From Porphyromonas catoniae ATCC 51270 (GTDB lineage Bacteria > Bacteroidota > Bacteroidia > Bacteroidales > Porphyromonadaceae): a stretch of 64,000 bases of DNA. Below are positions 52,893 to 61,594 of the stretch, piece by piece; positions within the stretch are counted from its first letter, which is position 1, and every line of letters begins with the position of its first letter. Where the stretch lies: positions 124,001 through 188,000 of the forward strand of contig NZ_JDFF01000024.1 of the NCBI RefSeq assembly GCF_000565015.1, read 5' to 3'. The notes under the pieces are model-generated. The model saw only the letters and a list, made by a program, of their open reading frames with translations, was not told the origin of the DNA and did no database searches. A program made the translations under genes and the position numbers.

Positions 52893-53735
52893 TTACTTCA
52901 GTAATTTGTTTGGGTCAAACTCATAGCCACAGGCCTGCAGTTCCTTGCCTACGGCTAACTTCCAACCTCCCCCTTCATCCATTGGGATGTAGACGACACC
53001 AGATATATCAGTAGGCTTCTCGATATCTCCTTTGACAAGGGCACAGACATTCTTTCGTCCAATTTTCCCGATGAGGTAGCCGTGTTCAAAGACTACATTC
53101 TGTCTTGCCCGAGGTTTCAGTTGCTCTCCCTTCTTTTGGGATGTGCCCAAGTCACAAGGGGTATACAGCACGATGCCAAACCCAACATTAGTATTCGCTT
53201 CGATCTTTTCGATGATCGTCCTCCCTGAACTCGCTTGTTCATCCAGGATAATAGCCTCAAGATCCAATTTCTCTATGAACCCAGCAACCGCTAGCCGTGC
53301 AGCTTCGTCATGCCCATGCACGATGAAGACTTTGGATTTGTCCATAGGAGCTTTGGGTTTGGTCACTGTTGGTGCTTCAGGTTGGGGCGTAGCTTCCTGA
53401 AGAAGACTTCTGCACTCCTTGAGGATATTCCTTGTAATATCCTTGGTGTAGTCACTACGTTTAATGATACCTTCTCGTGGAATAGGTAAAAAAACATTAG
53501 GCCCCCGCCGTCTTTTCACTTCGATAACATATTCTTTTGATGTGTAAGCTGATTCTCCAATTACAATACGTTTCACCTTCGCTTCATCAAGGAAATATCC
53601 ACTAAATACGAATTGCTCCCCTTTTAAATAGGGAATAATGAACTCATCTTTAATTTCTGACAGATCCGTCTTGTCCAGTTCATAATATGGTTCGCTGGAT
53701 TCATAGGACTCAATAAGTACGTGGTAGTATGGCAT
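52893..53735 (-). CDS. TIR-like nucleotide-binding (CAP12/PycTIR-type) protein
   Basis: 280 residues from the ATG at 53735. The N-terminal domain (about 1-105) is of unknown type, with alternating strands. A Pro-rich linker (about 110-132) follows. The C-terminal TIR-like domain (about 133-280) reads KVFIVHGHDEAARLAV, ILDEQASSGRTIIEKIE (includes the candidate catalytic Glu), VLYTPCDLG, RARQNVVFEHGYLIGKIGR, DISGVVYIPMDE and WKLAVGKELQACGY. This is the family called predicted nucleotide-binding protein with TIR-like domain, found as the NAD-cleaving effector of some cyclic-nucleotide-triggered anti-phage systems. No cyclase gene is adjacent here. Confidence 0.85.
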   Translation of the reverse strand: MPYYHVLIESYESSEPYYELDKTDLSEIKDEFIIPYLKGEQFVFSGYFLDEAKVKRIVIGESAYTSKEYVIEVKRRRGPNVFLPIPREGIIKRSDYTKDITRNILKECRSLLQEATPQPEAPTVTKPKAPMDKSKVFIVHGHDEAARLAVAGFIEKLDLEAIILDEQASSGRTIIEKIEANTNVGFGIVLYTPCDLGTSQKKGEQLKPRARQNVVFEHGYLIGKIGRKNVCALVKGDIEKPTDISGVVYIPMDEGGGWKLAVGKELQACGYEFDPNKLLK

Positions 53736-53823
53736 AAGCACTTGTGTTATTTGAGTGTATTGTCGGACAAAGATAAGAAACAGAAGTAAGGAGATAACGA
53801 AGTGAAGTACTCGAAGGGACTAC

Positions 53824-55248
53824 TTACTTGCCGATGCAGAAGTGGGCGAAGATGTTGTGGAGGATGGAGTCACTGGTGATCTCGCTGCCGGTGACTTCGC
53901 CGATCGACGTGATCGCTCGACGAAGATCGGGCGTCAAGAGATCCGTGGAGAGACCGTCCATTAGACCCTGGCGAACCAGTCGTAGCCCCGTGAGCGCTTC
54001 CTTCAAGAGAGCGTGGTGACGAGCATTGCTGACGACGAGGTCAGAGGGAGCCAGGTGAGGAAGCGCAAGCGAATCAATCAGCGCCTTACGCAAGCCTTCG
54101 AGTCCTGTTTGTGCCCGTGCTGAGATGGGAAGGAGCGGTGTGTCGGGAGGTAGCGACTTGAAGAATGGTGAGCTCGTGACGAGTGTGTCAAGCGCTTCTT
54201 CTCCGAGAAGGTCGGTCTTATTCAGTAGAACGAGCAGGGGCTTCTCTGCAAGGTGAGGGAGTACTTCACTGAGAGAAGCGAGGTAAGTCTCTTCTGTGAG
54301 ACGAGTCACATCGACCACCAGGAGTACGATGTGGGCAGAAGCGATCTTGCTGTAGCTTCGTTCGATGCCCAGCGCTTCGATGGTATCCGAAGTTGTACGC
54401 AGTCCAGCGGTGTCGATGAAGCGGAAGAGTATTCCCTCGATATTAAGGACATCTTCGATCGTATCACGGGTCGTCCCATGGATGTCACTTACGATCGCGC
54501 GCTCTTCACCAAGCAGGGCGTTAAGGAGAGTGCTCTTACCGACGTTGGTCGCTCCTGCGATCGCTACAGGTATGCCCTTCTTAATCGCATTACCGAGACG
54601 GAAGCTGTCGGTGAGTCGTCCGATCTTGCTGGTCAGTTCGTCAAGTAAGCTGAGTAGCTGTGTGCGGTCAGCGAAGTTCACATCTTCTTCACTGAAGTCT
54701 AGCTCTAGCTCCATGAGCGAGGAGAGGTGAATGAGGCGCTCCCGAAGCGAACGGAATTCAGCACTATACCCCCCCTTCATCTGCGTGAGTGCCATGCGGT
54801 GCTGAGCTACACTCTCTGATGAGATCAAGTCGGCTACAGCCTCGGCTCGGCTGAGGTCCATCTTCCCATTAAGGTAAGCCCGCTGCGTATACTCCCCTGG
54901 AGCTGCCATACGGCAACCATTATCAGTGAGGGCTTCTAGTAGGGCTTGCTGGATATACACTGAGCCATGGCAAGAGATTTCCACTACATCCTCGCCCGTG
55001 TAGGAGTGTGGAGCACGGAAGCAGGTAACGAGTACTTCGTCCAGCATCTTACCCTCGTGTATGACCTTCCCAAAATAAGCCACGCGATCCTTTGCTCGCT
55101 CTAATGTCCGAAGTTCGGATGACGAGAAGATTTGATCCACAATGCCAATAGCCTCAGAACCAGAGATGCGGATAAGAGCAATACCTGCAGATCCTGGTGC
55201 CGTAGCTATCGCACATATGGTATCACTGCCAAGAGGAATATGATGCAT
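53824..55248 (-). CDS. mnmE: tRNA modification GTPase MnmE
   Basis: Works with MnmG to place the 5-carboxymethylaminomethyl group on wobble U34. 474 residues. N-terminal folate-binding domain (about 1-120, DTICAIATAPGSAGIALIRISG and CHGSVYIQQALLEAL), helical domain, then a GTPase domain with P-loop GATNVGKSTLLNALLG, switch GTTRDTIED, DTAGLR and NKTDL. The C-terminus ends with the catalytic FCIGK. Full length. It is the housekeeping right border of the accessory island. Confidence 0.97.
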   Translation of the reverse strand: MHHIPLGSDTICAIATAPGSAGIALIRISGSEAIGIVDQIFSSSELRTLERAKDRVAYFGKVIHEGKMLDEVLVTCFRAPHSYTGEDVVEISCHGSVYIQQALLEALTDNGCRMAAPGEYTQRAYLNGKMDLSRAEAVADLISSESVAQHRMALTQMKGGYSAEFRSLRERLIHLSSLMELELDFSEEDVNFADRTQLLSLLDELTSKIGRLTDSFRLGNAIKKGIPVAIAGATNVGKSTLLNALLGEERAIVSDIHGTTRDTIEDVLNIEGILFRFIDTAGLRTTSDTIEALGIERSYSKIASAHIVLLVVDVTRLTEETYLASLSEVLPHLAEKPLLVLLNKTDLLGEEALDTLVTSSPFFKSLPPDTPLLPISARAQTGLEGLRKALIDSLALPHLAPSDLVVSNARHHALLKEALTGLRLVRQGLMDGLSTDLLTPDLRRAITSIGEVTGSEITSDSILHNIFAHFCIGK

Positions 55249-55257
55249 GGGGTGAGG

Positions 55258-56781
55258 CTAGAAATTGAAGTAGATAAAGGGCTGAGCATCCGCACTCCTT
55301 ATCTGTAGGAGAGCGAAGATTACCACGAGGAATATACCGGCCTGAACGAGGAAACTACGCTCAGTAATCCAAGAGCGGAATCGCTGCTCCTGACGATGAG
55401 ATGTGAAATGGAGGAGATACCCAATCACAAGCAGAATAAGCACATTACGATAGCCGTCTATAAACTGAAGGAAAACCTCAGGGGTGAAGTGATCTGTGAT
55501 CTGAGTGATAACCATTGTGGCCGTATCCATCGTGTCTGCACGGAAGAAGATCCATGCGAAGCAGACGAGGTGGAAGGTAATGACTTGCCCAATGAACCGC
55601 TGTATTCTCAATGGATTCTTTCTTCTCCATCCGAAGTGATCAAAAATAGATAAGTAAAGCTTGTGCAGAGCAAGAGCCACACCATGTATAGCTCCCCAGA
55701 GTACAAAACGTAATGCAGCACCATGCCATAGTCCGCCTAGCAGCATGGTAATGATGAGGTTGACGTAGGTACGTACCTTACCCTTTCTATTTCCTCCGAG
55801 AGGGATGTAGAGATAATCTCGTAGCCATGTGGAGAGGGAGATATGCCAGCGACGCCAAAACTCCGTGATGTTACCAGACTGATAGGGGGAATCAAAGTTA
55901 ATATTGAAGCGGAAACCTAACAGTAGTGCTATCCCAATAGCCATATCCGAGTACCCAGAGAAGTCACAGTAGATCTGCATGGCATAGCCATACACGGCAA
56001 AGAGGTTCTCTAGTCCAGTAAAGCGTGATGGCTCCGCAAAGACCTGATCCACAAGGTTTGCACCAATGAAGTCTCCGATGATTGCCTTTTTAATAAGCCC
56101 GCTGATAATCAGAGCAAGAGCTTCTCCATACTCAGCTTTTAACAGCTGTGGACGACGATGTATCTGAGGTATGAAGTCTTTGGCTCGCACAATAGGGCCA
56201 GCTACGAGCTGAGGGAAAAAGGACAGGTAGAAGAGATAGTCAATCCAACGACGTAAGGGACGTATCTCTCCTCTATAAATATCCACTGTATAGCTCAGTG
56301 TCTGGAACGTATAGAAGGAAATCCCTGCCGGGATGAAATAGTCACGTGCCTCTAGTGGTACATCGAGAGGGGAGGATAGCCCCAGTGAAGCAAGGGCCAT
56401 CTGTAGAAGATCTAAGAGGAAATAGAAATACTTGAAGTAGGATAGTAGGCTAAGATTAACCAATATACTTGTGCAAACTAAGTACTTCCTTCTTGATGGA
56501 TCATCAGTTGCTTCCATAGCTCGACCAATCAGGTAGTCCATCGTTGCAGAGAATAGCAAGATCAGGACGTACTCACCACTGCTCTCATAATAAAAGAAGA
56601 GGGAGAATAGAGCAACGAAGATAATGCGCAACGTTGTCGTCCGCCTCAGTATCATGTACATTGGAAGGAAGAAGAGTGCGCAGAAAAGAAATAGCCCCGA
56701 GGAGAAGATCATCGGGCTCTCTCGGCTGAAGGTCAGTACGTCGGGAAGTCTTCCCCAGTCTATTGTATCTAGGTAGTTCAT
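55258..56781 (-). CDS. MBOAT family O-acyltransferase (AlgI/PatA-like)
   Basis: 507 residues with about 11-12 membrane segments. Catalytic His region GGLWHGAALRFVLWGAIHG (about 350-368); FNINFDSPYQSGNITEFWRRWHISLSTWL is the family hallmark. Such proteins move acetyl groups across the membrane to a partner that places them on alginate, peptidoglycan or other surface glycans. The two SGNH-domain genes just upstream (57-59 kb) are the expected partners. The target glycan cannot be told from sequence. Lies 9 bp before mnmE. Confidence 0.93.
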   Translation of the reverse strand: MNYLDTIDWGRLPDVLTFSRESPMIFSSGLFLFCALFFLPMYMILRRTTTLRIIFVALFSLFFYYESSGEYVLILLFSATMDYLIGRAMEATDDPSRRKYLVCTSILVNLSLLSYFKYFYFLLDLLQMALASLGLSSPLDVPLEARDYFIPAGISFYTFQTLSYTVDIYRGEIRPLRRWIDYLFYLSFFPQLVAGPIVRAKDFIPQIHRRPQLLKAEYGEALALIISGLIKKAIIGDFIGANLVDQVFAEPSRFTGLENLFAVYGYAMQIYCDFSGYSDMAIGIALLLGFRFNINFDSPYQSGNITEFWRRWHISLSTWLRDYLYIPLGGNRKGKVRTYVNLIITMLLGGLWHGAALRFVLWGAIHGVALALHKLYLSIFDHFGWRRKNPLRIQRFIGQVITFHLVCFAWIFFRADTMDTATMVITQITDHFTPEVFLQFIDGYRNVLILLVIGYLLHFTSHRQEQRFRSWITERSFLVQAGIFLVVIFALLQIRSADAQPFIYFNF

Positions 56782-56801
56782 TTATATCTATAGTCGTTTG
56801 G

Positions 56802-58016
56802 CTACTTCAGAGCCATAAGAAGGGCATCGGCCAGTAGCCTCCCCTGACGTTCGTAGCCTGACACGCTGTAGTGTACACGATCGGAGGCAATCAGCCCCTC
56901 ACTGATCCATCTGCTCATCCCTGATTCTCCACCCATAGCACTGAAGAGATCAAAGGCAGCTATGGCATGAGCTTCAGCATAGCGCATAATCTCGGCAGAG
57001 AGGCGTCGAGCATTATCGTTAAAGCTATAGCTCATCTTCACAGAGCGGTGACTCCGTTTCTTTTTCCCCTTACGGGTATAGCTCACGACAGCACGGCGAA
57101 AATAACTGGGTGGGGGAGTAGTAAGTAAAATCTTTGTCCTAGGGAGTGCAGCTTGGACATACTCTATCATTTGATTCAGATTCTGCTGAAACTCACTCAT
57201 AGAGAAAGCATGGCTGTAGGAATCGTTTGTTCCAAGGGATATGATGAGGAGCTCAGGCTCGAGTAACGCCAGCTGCTCAATATAGTCCTCACGAGCATAG
57301 TGTTTATATGCTGTGCCATTGATCCCAATATCATGTACGAGGGCTCCTCCCTGTCCAGAGAAGAGTACACAGCCTGCATAGACTGCTTCGTCCCCATCTC
57401 TACGGTCTGGTCTAAGTGAAACTTCTGTATGCGAAGATGACCAAGAAAGGGTGTCTACGACATAAGCACCTACGGAGAACTTCCCCTTATGCAACTGACT
57501 TACGGGGAAACTCGTCAATGGGTAGGATGATGCTGTACGTAAGACGTGCATCTTGTTGAAAGGGCTAAGAGCTGAAGATACCGATATAGAGAAAGCTCCC
57601 ACCTTGCTGGAGCCTACCACATAGCCACCAACTCCCATAGGCAGAGATCCTTCATCCTTGAGCAGAGTTTGTCTCTGCCATAAAAGTCCTGCGCTTGTTA
57701 CCTTATAATTATCTGGGGCATTCGACCCAAGGAGTCGATACCAACCAACCCAGCCACGCCCTGCATTGCCATAAGTACTCTGTAGCTTTTGCCTTAGAGG
57801 GGCAGTTGTATGCCCTGCTTGGATGTGGCTATCTCCAATCTGAACGATCGATACTGCACGCCCTGAACGCTTGCTAGCAGAGAGCTTGGCAGCTAGGCTT
57901 GTGAAGTAGCCTTTAGGTGCATACCAATTGGGCTGGGTACGAGGGACAGATGCATAGCCTCCCACAGAAGAGAGGAGTAGCAAACCCCAGAGACTTAGCT
58001 TACTTAATCGCATCAT
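56802..58016 (-). CDS. Secreted SGNH/GDSL-type hydrolase or acyltransferase, first
   Basis: 404 residues from the first of two adjacent ATG codons (58016, 58013); the signal peptide then starts MRLSKLSLWGLLLLSSVGGYA. The longer reading would only add a polar leader. SGNH blocks: VQIGDSHIQAGH (nucleophile Ser), GRGWVGWYRLLGSNAP, ISLGTNDSYSH (block III Asn), and SDRVHYSVSGY (Asp/His pair). A central beta domain (about 130-210) is inserted. All catalytic residues are present. Overlaps the other SGNH gene by 17 bases and is followed 20 bp on by the MBOAT gene. Confidence 0.88.
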   Translation of the reverse strand: MMRLSKLSLWGLLLLSSVGGYASVPRTQPNWYAPKGYFTSLAAKLSASKRSGRAVSIVQIGDSHIQAGHTTAPLRQKLQSTYGNAGRGWVGWYRLLGSNAPDNYKVTSAGLLWQRQTLLKDEGSLPMGVGGYVVGSSKVGAFSISVSSALSPFNKMHVLRTASSYPLTSFPVSQLHKGKFSVGAYVVDTLSWSSSHTEVSLRPDRRDGDEAVYAGCVLFSGQGGALVHDIGINGTAYKHYAREDYIEQLALLEPELLIISLGTNDSYSHAFSMSEFQQNLNQMIEYVQAALPRTKILLTTPPPSYFRRAVVSYTRKGKKKRSHRSVKMSYSFNDNARRLSAEIMRYAEAHAIAAFDLFSAMGGESGMSRWISEGLIASDRVHYSVSGYERQGRLLADALLMALK

Positions 58017-59424
58017 AGTACTTCTCTTCGAGTAAGAAGGCATCGAGGAATTGCCCTGCTAGTTCATCTCCTCCACGGTGGGAGAGGTGTGTATAGTCCT
58101 TAGCAGCCCATCCTCGCTCGGCGAGCTTACCAATCCCTCCGAGTCGACCTACAGCAGCTCGTGTACTCCAGAAGGTGACTCCTTGCTCTGCTGCTAGACG
58201 AATCTGTGCCTGCTCTAGGCTCTTAGCTGCAGGCATTGTCACGACCTCCCCTCCAGACTTCTTGCCTCGATCTGATACACCTAGGATGAGGAACTCTGCT
58301 CGTCCCATAGAGGACCTTAGGTGACTAATTGCCTTCCCCATCTGCTTCGTATAGCCTGAGTAGTCCATTTGCTTAGGAGAAATGACGTTCAGACCATATT
58401 GTAGGATGATGAGGTCGTAGGGGTGTACAGAGGTAAAGGCCTGGTTAAGCTCGGTATTTACAGAGCCAAGTGGTAAACCAGAGTTCCCACGCGTCGAGAA
58501 GTTATCTACCGCAATGCCTGATGAGCCATCTAGTGAAACGCCATAGCACACAAAGCCAGAGGCCCCTGAGATGAGAGAGAACTGAAGTGAAGTGAGCTGC
58601 CCCTCTGCAATTCGGTAGGCAGAGAGTGCGGAGCCGTCCGTGGCTGGTAGCTCTAGGTTTGTGGGGTCTCCTCCATTTATCCGTACGGAGAGTGTGATGG
58701 GCTGGCTAGCCTTATAGTATAGAGTTGCTAGCTCAAAGGGCTTATCTCCTTTAGGTACAGTATAGCGTACCCAGTCACCGACTTGCCCAGTGTAGTAATG
58801 CCCCGTTAATGGATAGCTTCCCTTGGTACGAAGTTGCTTGTACTCCTTCCAGCCCTTAAACTCATGCTTTATCGTACGACGAAATCCTGCAGTCTCCGAG
58901 GTTAAAGGCATCCACCCTACGCCAGAGCCTCCATAGCGAGCCTGGAGCTTGGCACGTAGGCTACCACTGAATATATCCCCCTCAATGAAAGAGTCTCCAA
59001 GTATCGCTATGCGTACAGGTCTACCCAGCGACCCACGTCTACGTAGCTGAGCAAAAAAGCCCCGAAGGCCATCGTGCTCCGCGGTCATATCAATGATGGT
59101 ATTAGACTCTATGGTAGCTGAGTCTACAGATGAAGCACCTGATGTCCCTCCTTCTGCCTCGTTCTTCAGACGCTCATAGATGGCCTCACGGCGACGTACC
59201 TTGGCATTGTCCTTTCGAGCTCCTTCACTGAGCCTCACGGCTTCAGTAGCATCAGCACCGATCGTATCAGGCTCTTCGTAGCGGAGATCGGAGAGTAGAT
59301 CTACTTTATTCATCTCCCATGACCCTATTTGTGGAGGAAGGAAGTATAGGACCACGAGACCAAGTACTACGAGGATGAGTAGTAGCCAGAAGCGGAGGAG
59401 ATAATCTTTATTTTTCTTATCCAT
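58000..59424 (-). CDS. Membrane-anchored SGNH/GDSL-type protein, second
   Basis: 474 residues with one N-terminal transmembrane helix (about 10-30), a polar coiled stretch (about 45-100), then an SGNH domain: IAILGDSFIEGDI (Ser), SGVGWMPLTSETAGFRR, LQYGLNVISPKQ where block III normally reads GxND, and DYTHLSHRGGDELA (Asp/His). A beta domain is inserted as in its neighbour, so the pair are paralogues. First gene of a likely SGNH-SGNH-MBOAT unit (leftward) for surface O-acylation. Confidence 0.87.
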   Translation of the reverse strand: MDKKNKDYLLRFWLLLILVVLGLVVLYFLPPQIGSWEMNKVDLLSDLRYEEPDTIGADATEAVRLSEGARKDNAKVRRREAIYERLKNEAEGGTSGASSVDSATIESNTIIDMTAEHDGLRGFFAQLRRRGSLGRPVRIAILGDSFIEGDIFSGSLRAKLQARYGGSGVGWMPLTSETAGFRRTIKHEFKGWKEYKQLRTKGSYPLTGHYYTGQVGDWVRYTVPKGDKPFELATLYYKASQPITLSVRINGGDPTNLELPATDGSALSAYRIAEGQLTSLQFSLISGASGFVCYGVSLDGSSGIAVDNFSTRGNSGLPLGSVNTELNQAFTSVHPYDLIILQYGLNVISPKQMDYSGYTKQMGKAISHLRSSMGRAEFLILGVSDRGKKSGGEVVTMPAAKSLEQAQIRLAAEQGVTFWSTRAAVGRLGGIGKLAERGWAAKDYTHLSHRGGDELAGQFLDAFLLEEKYYDAIK

Positions 59425-59553
59425 GCAGTGAATAAACGTTCATTTCGTACCCTTCATTATTGAGGTCGACGGGAGAGGGGAGTGGTGATGCCAATGTGAC
59501 GAAGGATATTCGGCGAAGACCTAAAGACATCTATGAGAAGGGGAAAATGCCTC

Positions 59554-59640
59554 TTCGATACTTAGGTACTCTATCGAATGAAACTCTAGAGCTCCCACCA
59601 TACAACTCAAAGAGGTATGGAGCGGCATCTCTAGAGCTCT
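59554..59640. repeat. Candidate degenerate palindrome array J, about 22-bp period
   Basis: Dyads are centred near 59566 (TTCGATA..TATCGAA), 59587.5 (CTCTAGAG), 59610 (CTCAAAGAG) and 59632.5 (CTCTAGAG). Spacing is 21.5-22.5 bp, but the sequences differ more than in the other arrays. It lies upstream of the SGNH gene, in the gap after upp. Confidence 0.4.
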
Positions 59641-59669
59641 CAGATGGTCACACCTTGACAAATAGGAGA

Positions 59670-60323
59670 TTAGAGCTTCTCCCCATAGGCTAAGTCCCCA
59701 GCATCCCCTAGCCCAGGGACAATGTAGGCATGATCATTCAGCTCTGGGTCAATCGCGGCTACCCAAAGAGTAACATTATCCTCTGGGAAAGCTTTGCACA
59801 GAGTATCCACGGCCTGCTGGCTGGAGATAATAGAGACAAGATGTACAGCCTGTGGCGTTCCTTTGGTTAGGAGTGCTCGATAAGCTAGCTCCATAGAGCT
59901 ACCCGTGGCGAGCATTGGATCTACGAGCAGGAGCGTCTTGCCTTGTAGGGATGGAGAAGCTATGTACTCAATGAAAATATCGAAGTTCAGTCGGTCTTTA
60001 TACTTGCGATAGGCAGAGACAAACGCATTCTCTGCACGGTCGAAATAGTTGAGGAAACCTTGGTGCAACGTTAGCCCAGCCCGAAGGATGGTAGCAATGA
60101 CAACCTGATCAGAGACCTCTGCACACGAAGCGATACCCAGAGGTGTCTGTACGTCATGGAAGTCATAGTGGAGCTTCTTACTGACCTCGTAGGCCATGAT
60201 CTCACCGGCCCGCTCTACATTGCGACGGAAACGCATAGCATCCCTCTGGATATTTATGTCACGCATCTCAGAGACAAAGTGACAGAGAAGAGAGTTCTCC
60301 TCGATGAGATGTTTTACTTGCAT
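59670..60323 (-). CDS. upp: Uracil phosphoribosyltransferase
   Basis: Salvages uracil to UMP with PRPP. 217 residues. PRPP loop LLVDPMLATGSSM (about 131-143), the uracil-recognition loop GLGDAGDLAYG at the C-terminus, and ATILRAGLTLHQG in the middle. Slightly different in its N-terminal part from the E. coli enzyme but full length. Single gene, 33 bp after the methyltransferase gene in the leftward direction. Confidence 0.94.
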   Translation of the reverse strand: MQVKHLIEENSLLCHFVSEMRDINIQRDAMRFRRNVERAGEIMAYEVSKKLHYDFHDVQTPLGIASCAEVSDQVVIATILRAGLTLHQGFLNYFDRAENAFVSAYRKYKDRLNFDIFIEYIASPSLQGKTLLLVDPMLATGSSMELAYRALLTKGTPQAVHLVSIISSQQAVDTLCKAFPEDNVTLWVAAIDPELNDHAYIVPGLGDAGDLAYGEKL

Positions 60324-60356
60324 CTTAGACTATGATATATAGGGTGACATGATGGA

Positions 60357-61589
60357 TTACTCTACATAGAGTACAAGTCCCTTGAGGTACTCACCCTCGG
60401 GATGATAGATGTTGATAGGGTGGTCTACAGGCTGAGTGAGTTGATGGAGGATACGCACACGCCTGTTGGAGCTAGCAGCCGCTGTAAATACAGCTAGGCG
60501 AAACTCCTCCTTCGATACTGCCTGCGAGCAACTGAAGGTGAACACGATACCCCCTGGAGCAATCTTGCGGAAGGCTAAGCTATTGATCTTGCGATAGCCT
60601 ATGAGAGCGTTGCGCAAGACCTTACGATGCTTGGCAAACGCAGGTGGGTCAAGTATGATGAGGTCATACTCATGCTCTGGCATTTGCTCTAGGTAGTCGA
60701 AGGCATCTTGTGTAATTGAACGATGGCGAGAGCAATCTTTGCCAAAGTTCAGTGCCACATGTTGCTCTGTGAGGTACATGGCCTTACCAGAGCTATCCAA
60801 CGAATCCACGCGCTCAGCTCCAGAGGCTAGTGCATAGACCGAGAAGCCCCCTGTATAGCAAAAGGCATTAAGTACCCGACGATTGGGAGCGTATGCTCTG
60901 AGAAGAGAGCGGTTGTCTCTCTGGTCAATAAAGAAACCTGTCTTCTGTCCCTTTACCCAGTCAGGTATGAACTTGAGTCCATTCTCCCATACATAGCTTG
61001 CCTCTGTATGCCCAATGAGAAACCCATCCTCCGCCATCTGTCGCATATCACGAGTGGGAAGGGTCGTCTCTGACTTATAGTACACAGCCTCTAGTGGCGG
61101 AGTGAGTTTATCCTCTGTGCCGTAGACTGTCATCAGAGCCTCAGCGATTATCTGACGAGCCTCGTGCATACCCATACTATGTGCCTGCACGACTGCCGTA
61201 CTAGCATATATGTCGATAATGAGACCAGGTAGCCCATCACCCTCTCCATGCACGAGGCGGTAGGTAGTATTGGGGGAGGTGTTTCCTTCCTCTTCGGGAC
61301 GAATAAGCCCCATTGAGGCTCGTAGCTTCAGAGCTGCACGTAGTCGCCCTTGGTAGAATGCTTGGTCAATGGTCTCCTGCGGATCAAAGCTCAGCATGCG
61401 TACCGCTATGCTTCCTAAGGCATAGTGTCCTGTACCGAGAGCTCTTCCTCGAGAGTCAAGTACCTCCACCAGATCACCATCCCGTGGCGAACCATCGATA
61501 GAAGCAATCGCTCCAGAGAAGACCCAGGGATGAAAGCGCAGGAGAGACTCCTCTTTACGAGGGAGCAGATGTAGCTTGGGGTAGGACAT
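60357..61589 (-). CDS. rlmI: RlmI-like 23S rRNA m5C methyltransferase
   Basis: SAM-dependent RNA methyltransferase, 410 residues from the ATG at 61589. PUA domain at 1-80 (RKEESLLRFHPWVFSGAI, GDLVEVLDSRGRALGTGHY), a central domain, then the Rossmann domain: KTGFFIDQRDNR, VLNAFCYTGGFSVYALASGA (SAM loop), LIILDPPAFAK (PPxF motif) and FSCSQAVS (catalytic Cys). An earlier ATG at 61670 would put 76 bases inside the exonuclease gene and adds no family sequence. It starts 5 bp after the exonuclease stop, so the two are coupled. Confidence 0.92.
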   Translation of the reverse strand: MSYPKLHLLPRKEESLLRFHPWVFSGAIASIDGSPRDGDLVEVLDSRGRALGTGHYALGSIAVRMLSFDPQETIDQAFYQGRLRAALKLRASMGLIRPEEEGNTSPNTTYRLVHGEGDGLPGLIIDIYASTAVVQAHSMGMHEARQIIAEALMTVYGTEDKLTPPLEAVYYKSETTLPTRDMRQMAEDGFLIGHTEASYVWENGLKFIPDWVKGQKTGFFIDQRDNRSLLRAYAPNRRVLNAFCYTGGFSVYALASGAERVDSLDSSGKAMYLTEQHVALNFGKDCSRHRSITQDAFDYLEQMPEHEYDLIILDPPAFAKHRKVLRNALIGYRKINSLAFRKIAPGGIVFTFSCSQAVSKEEFRLAVFTAAASSNRRVRILHQLTQPVDHPINIYHPEGEYLKGLVLYVE

Positions 61590-61594
61590 TGTCT

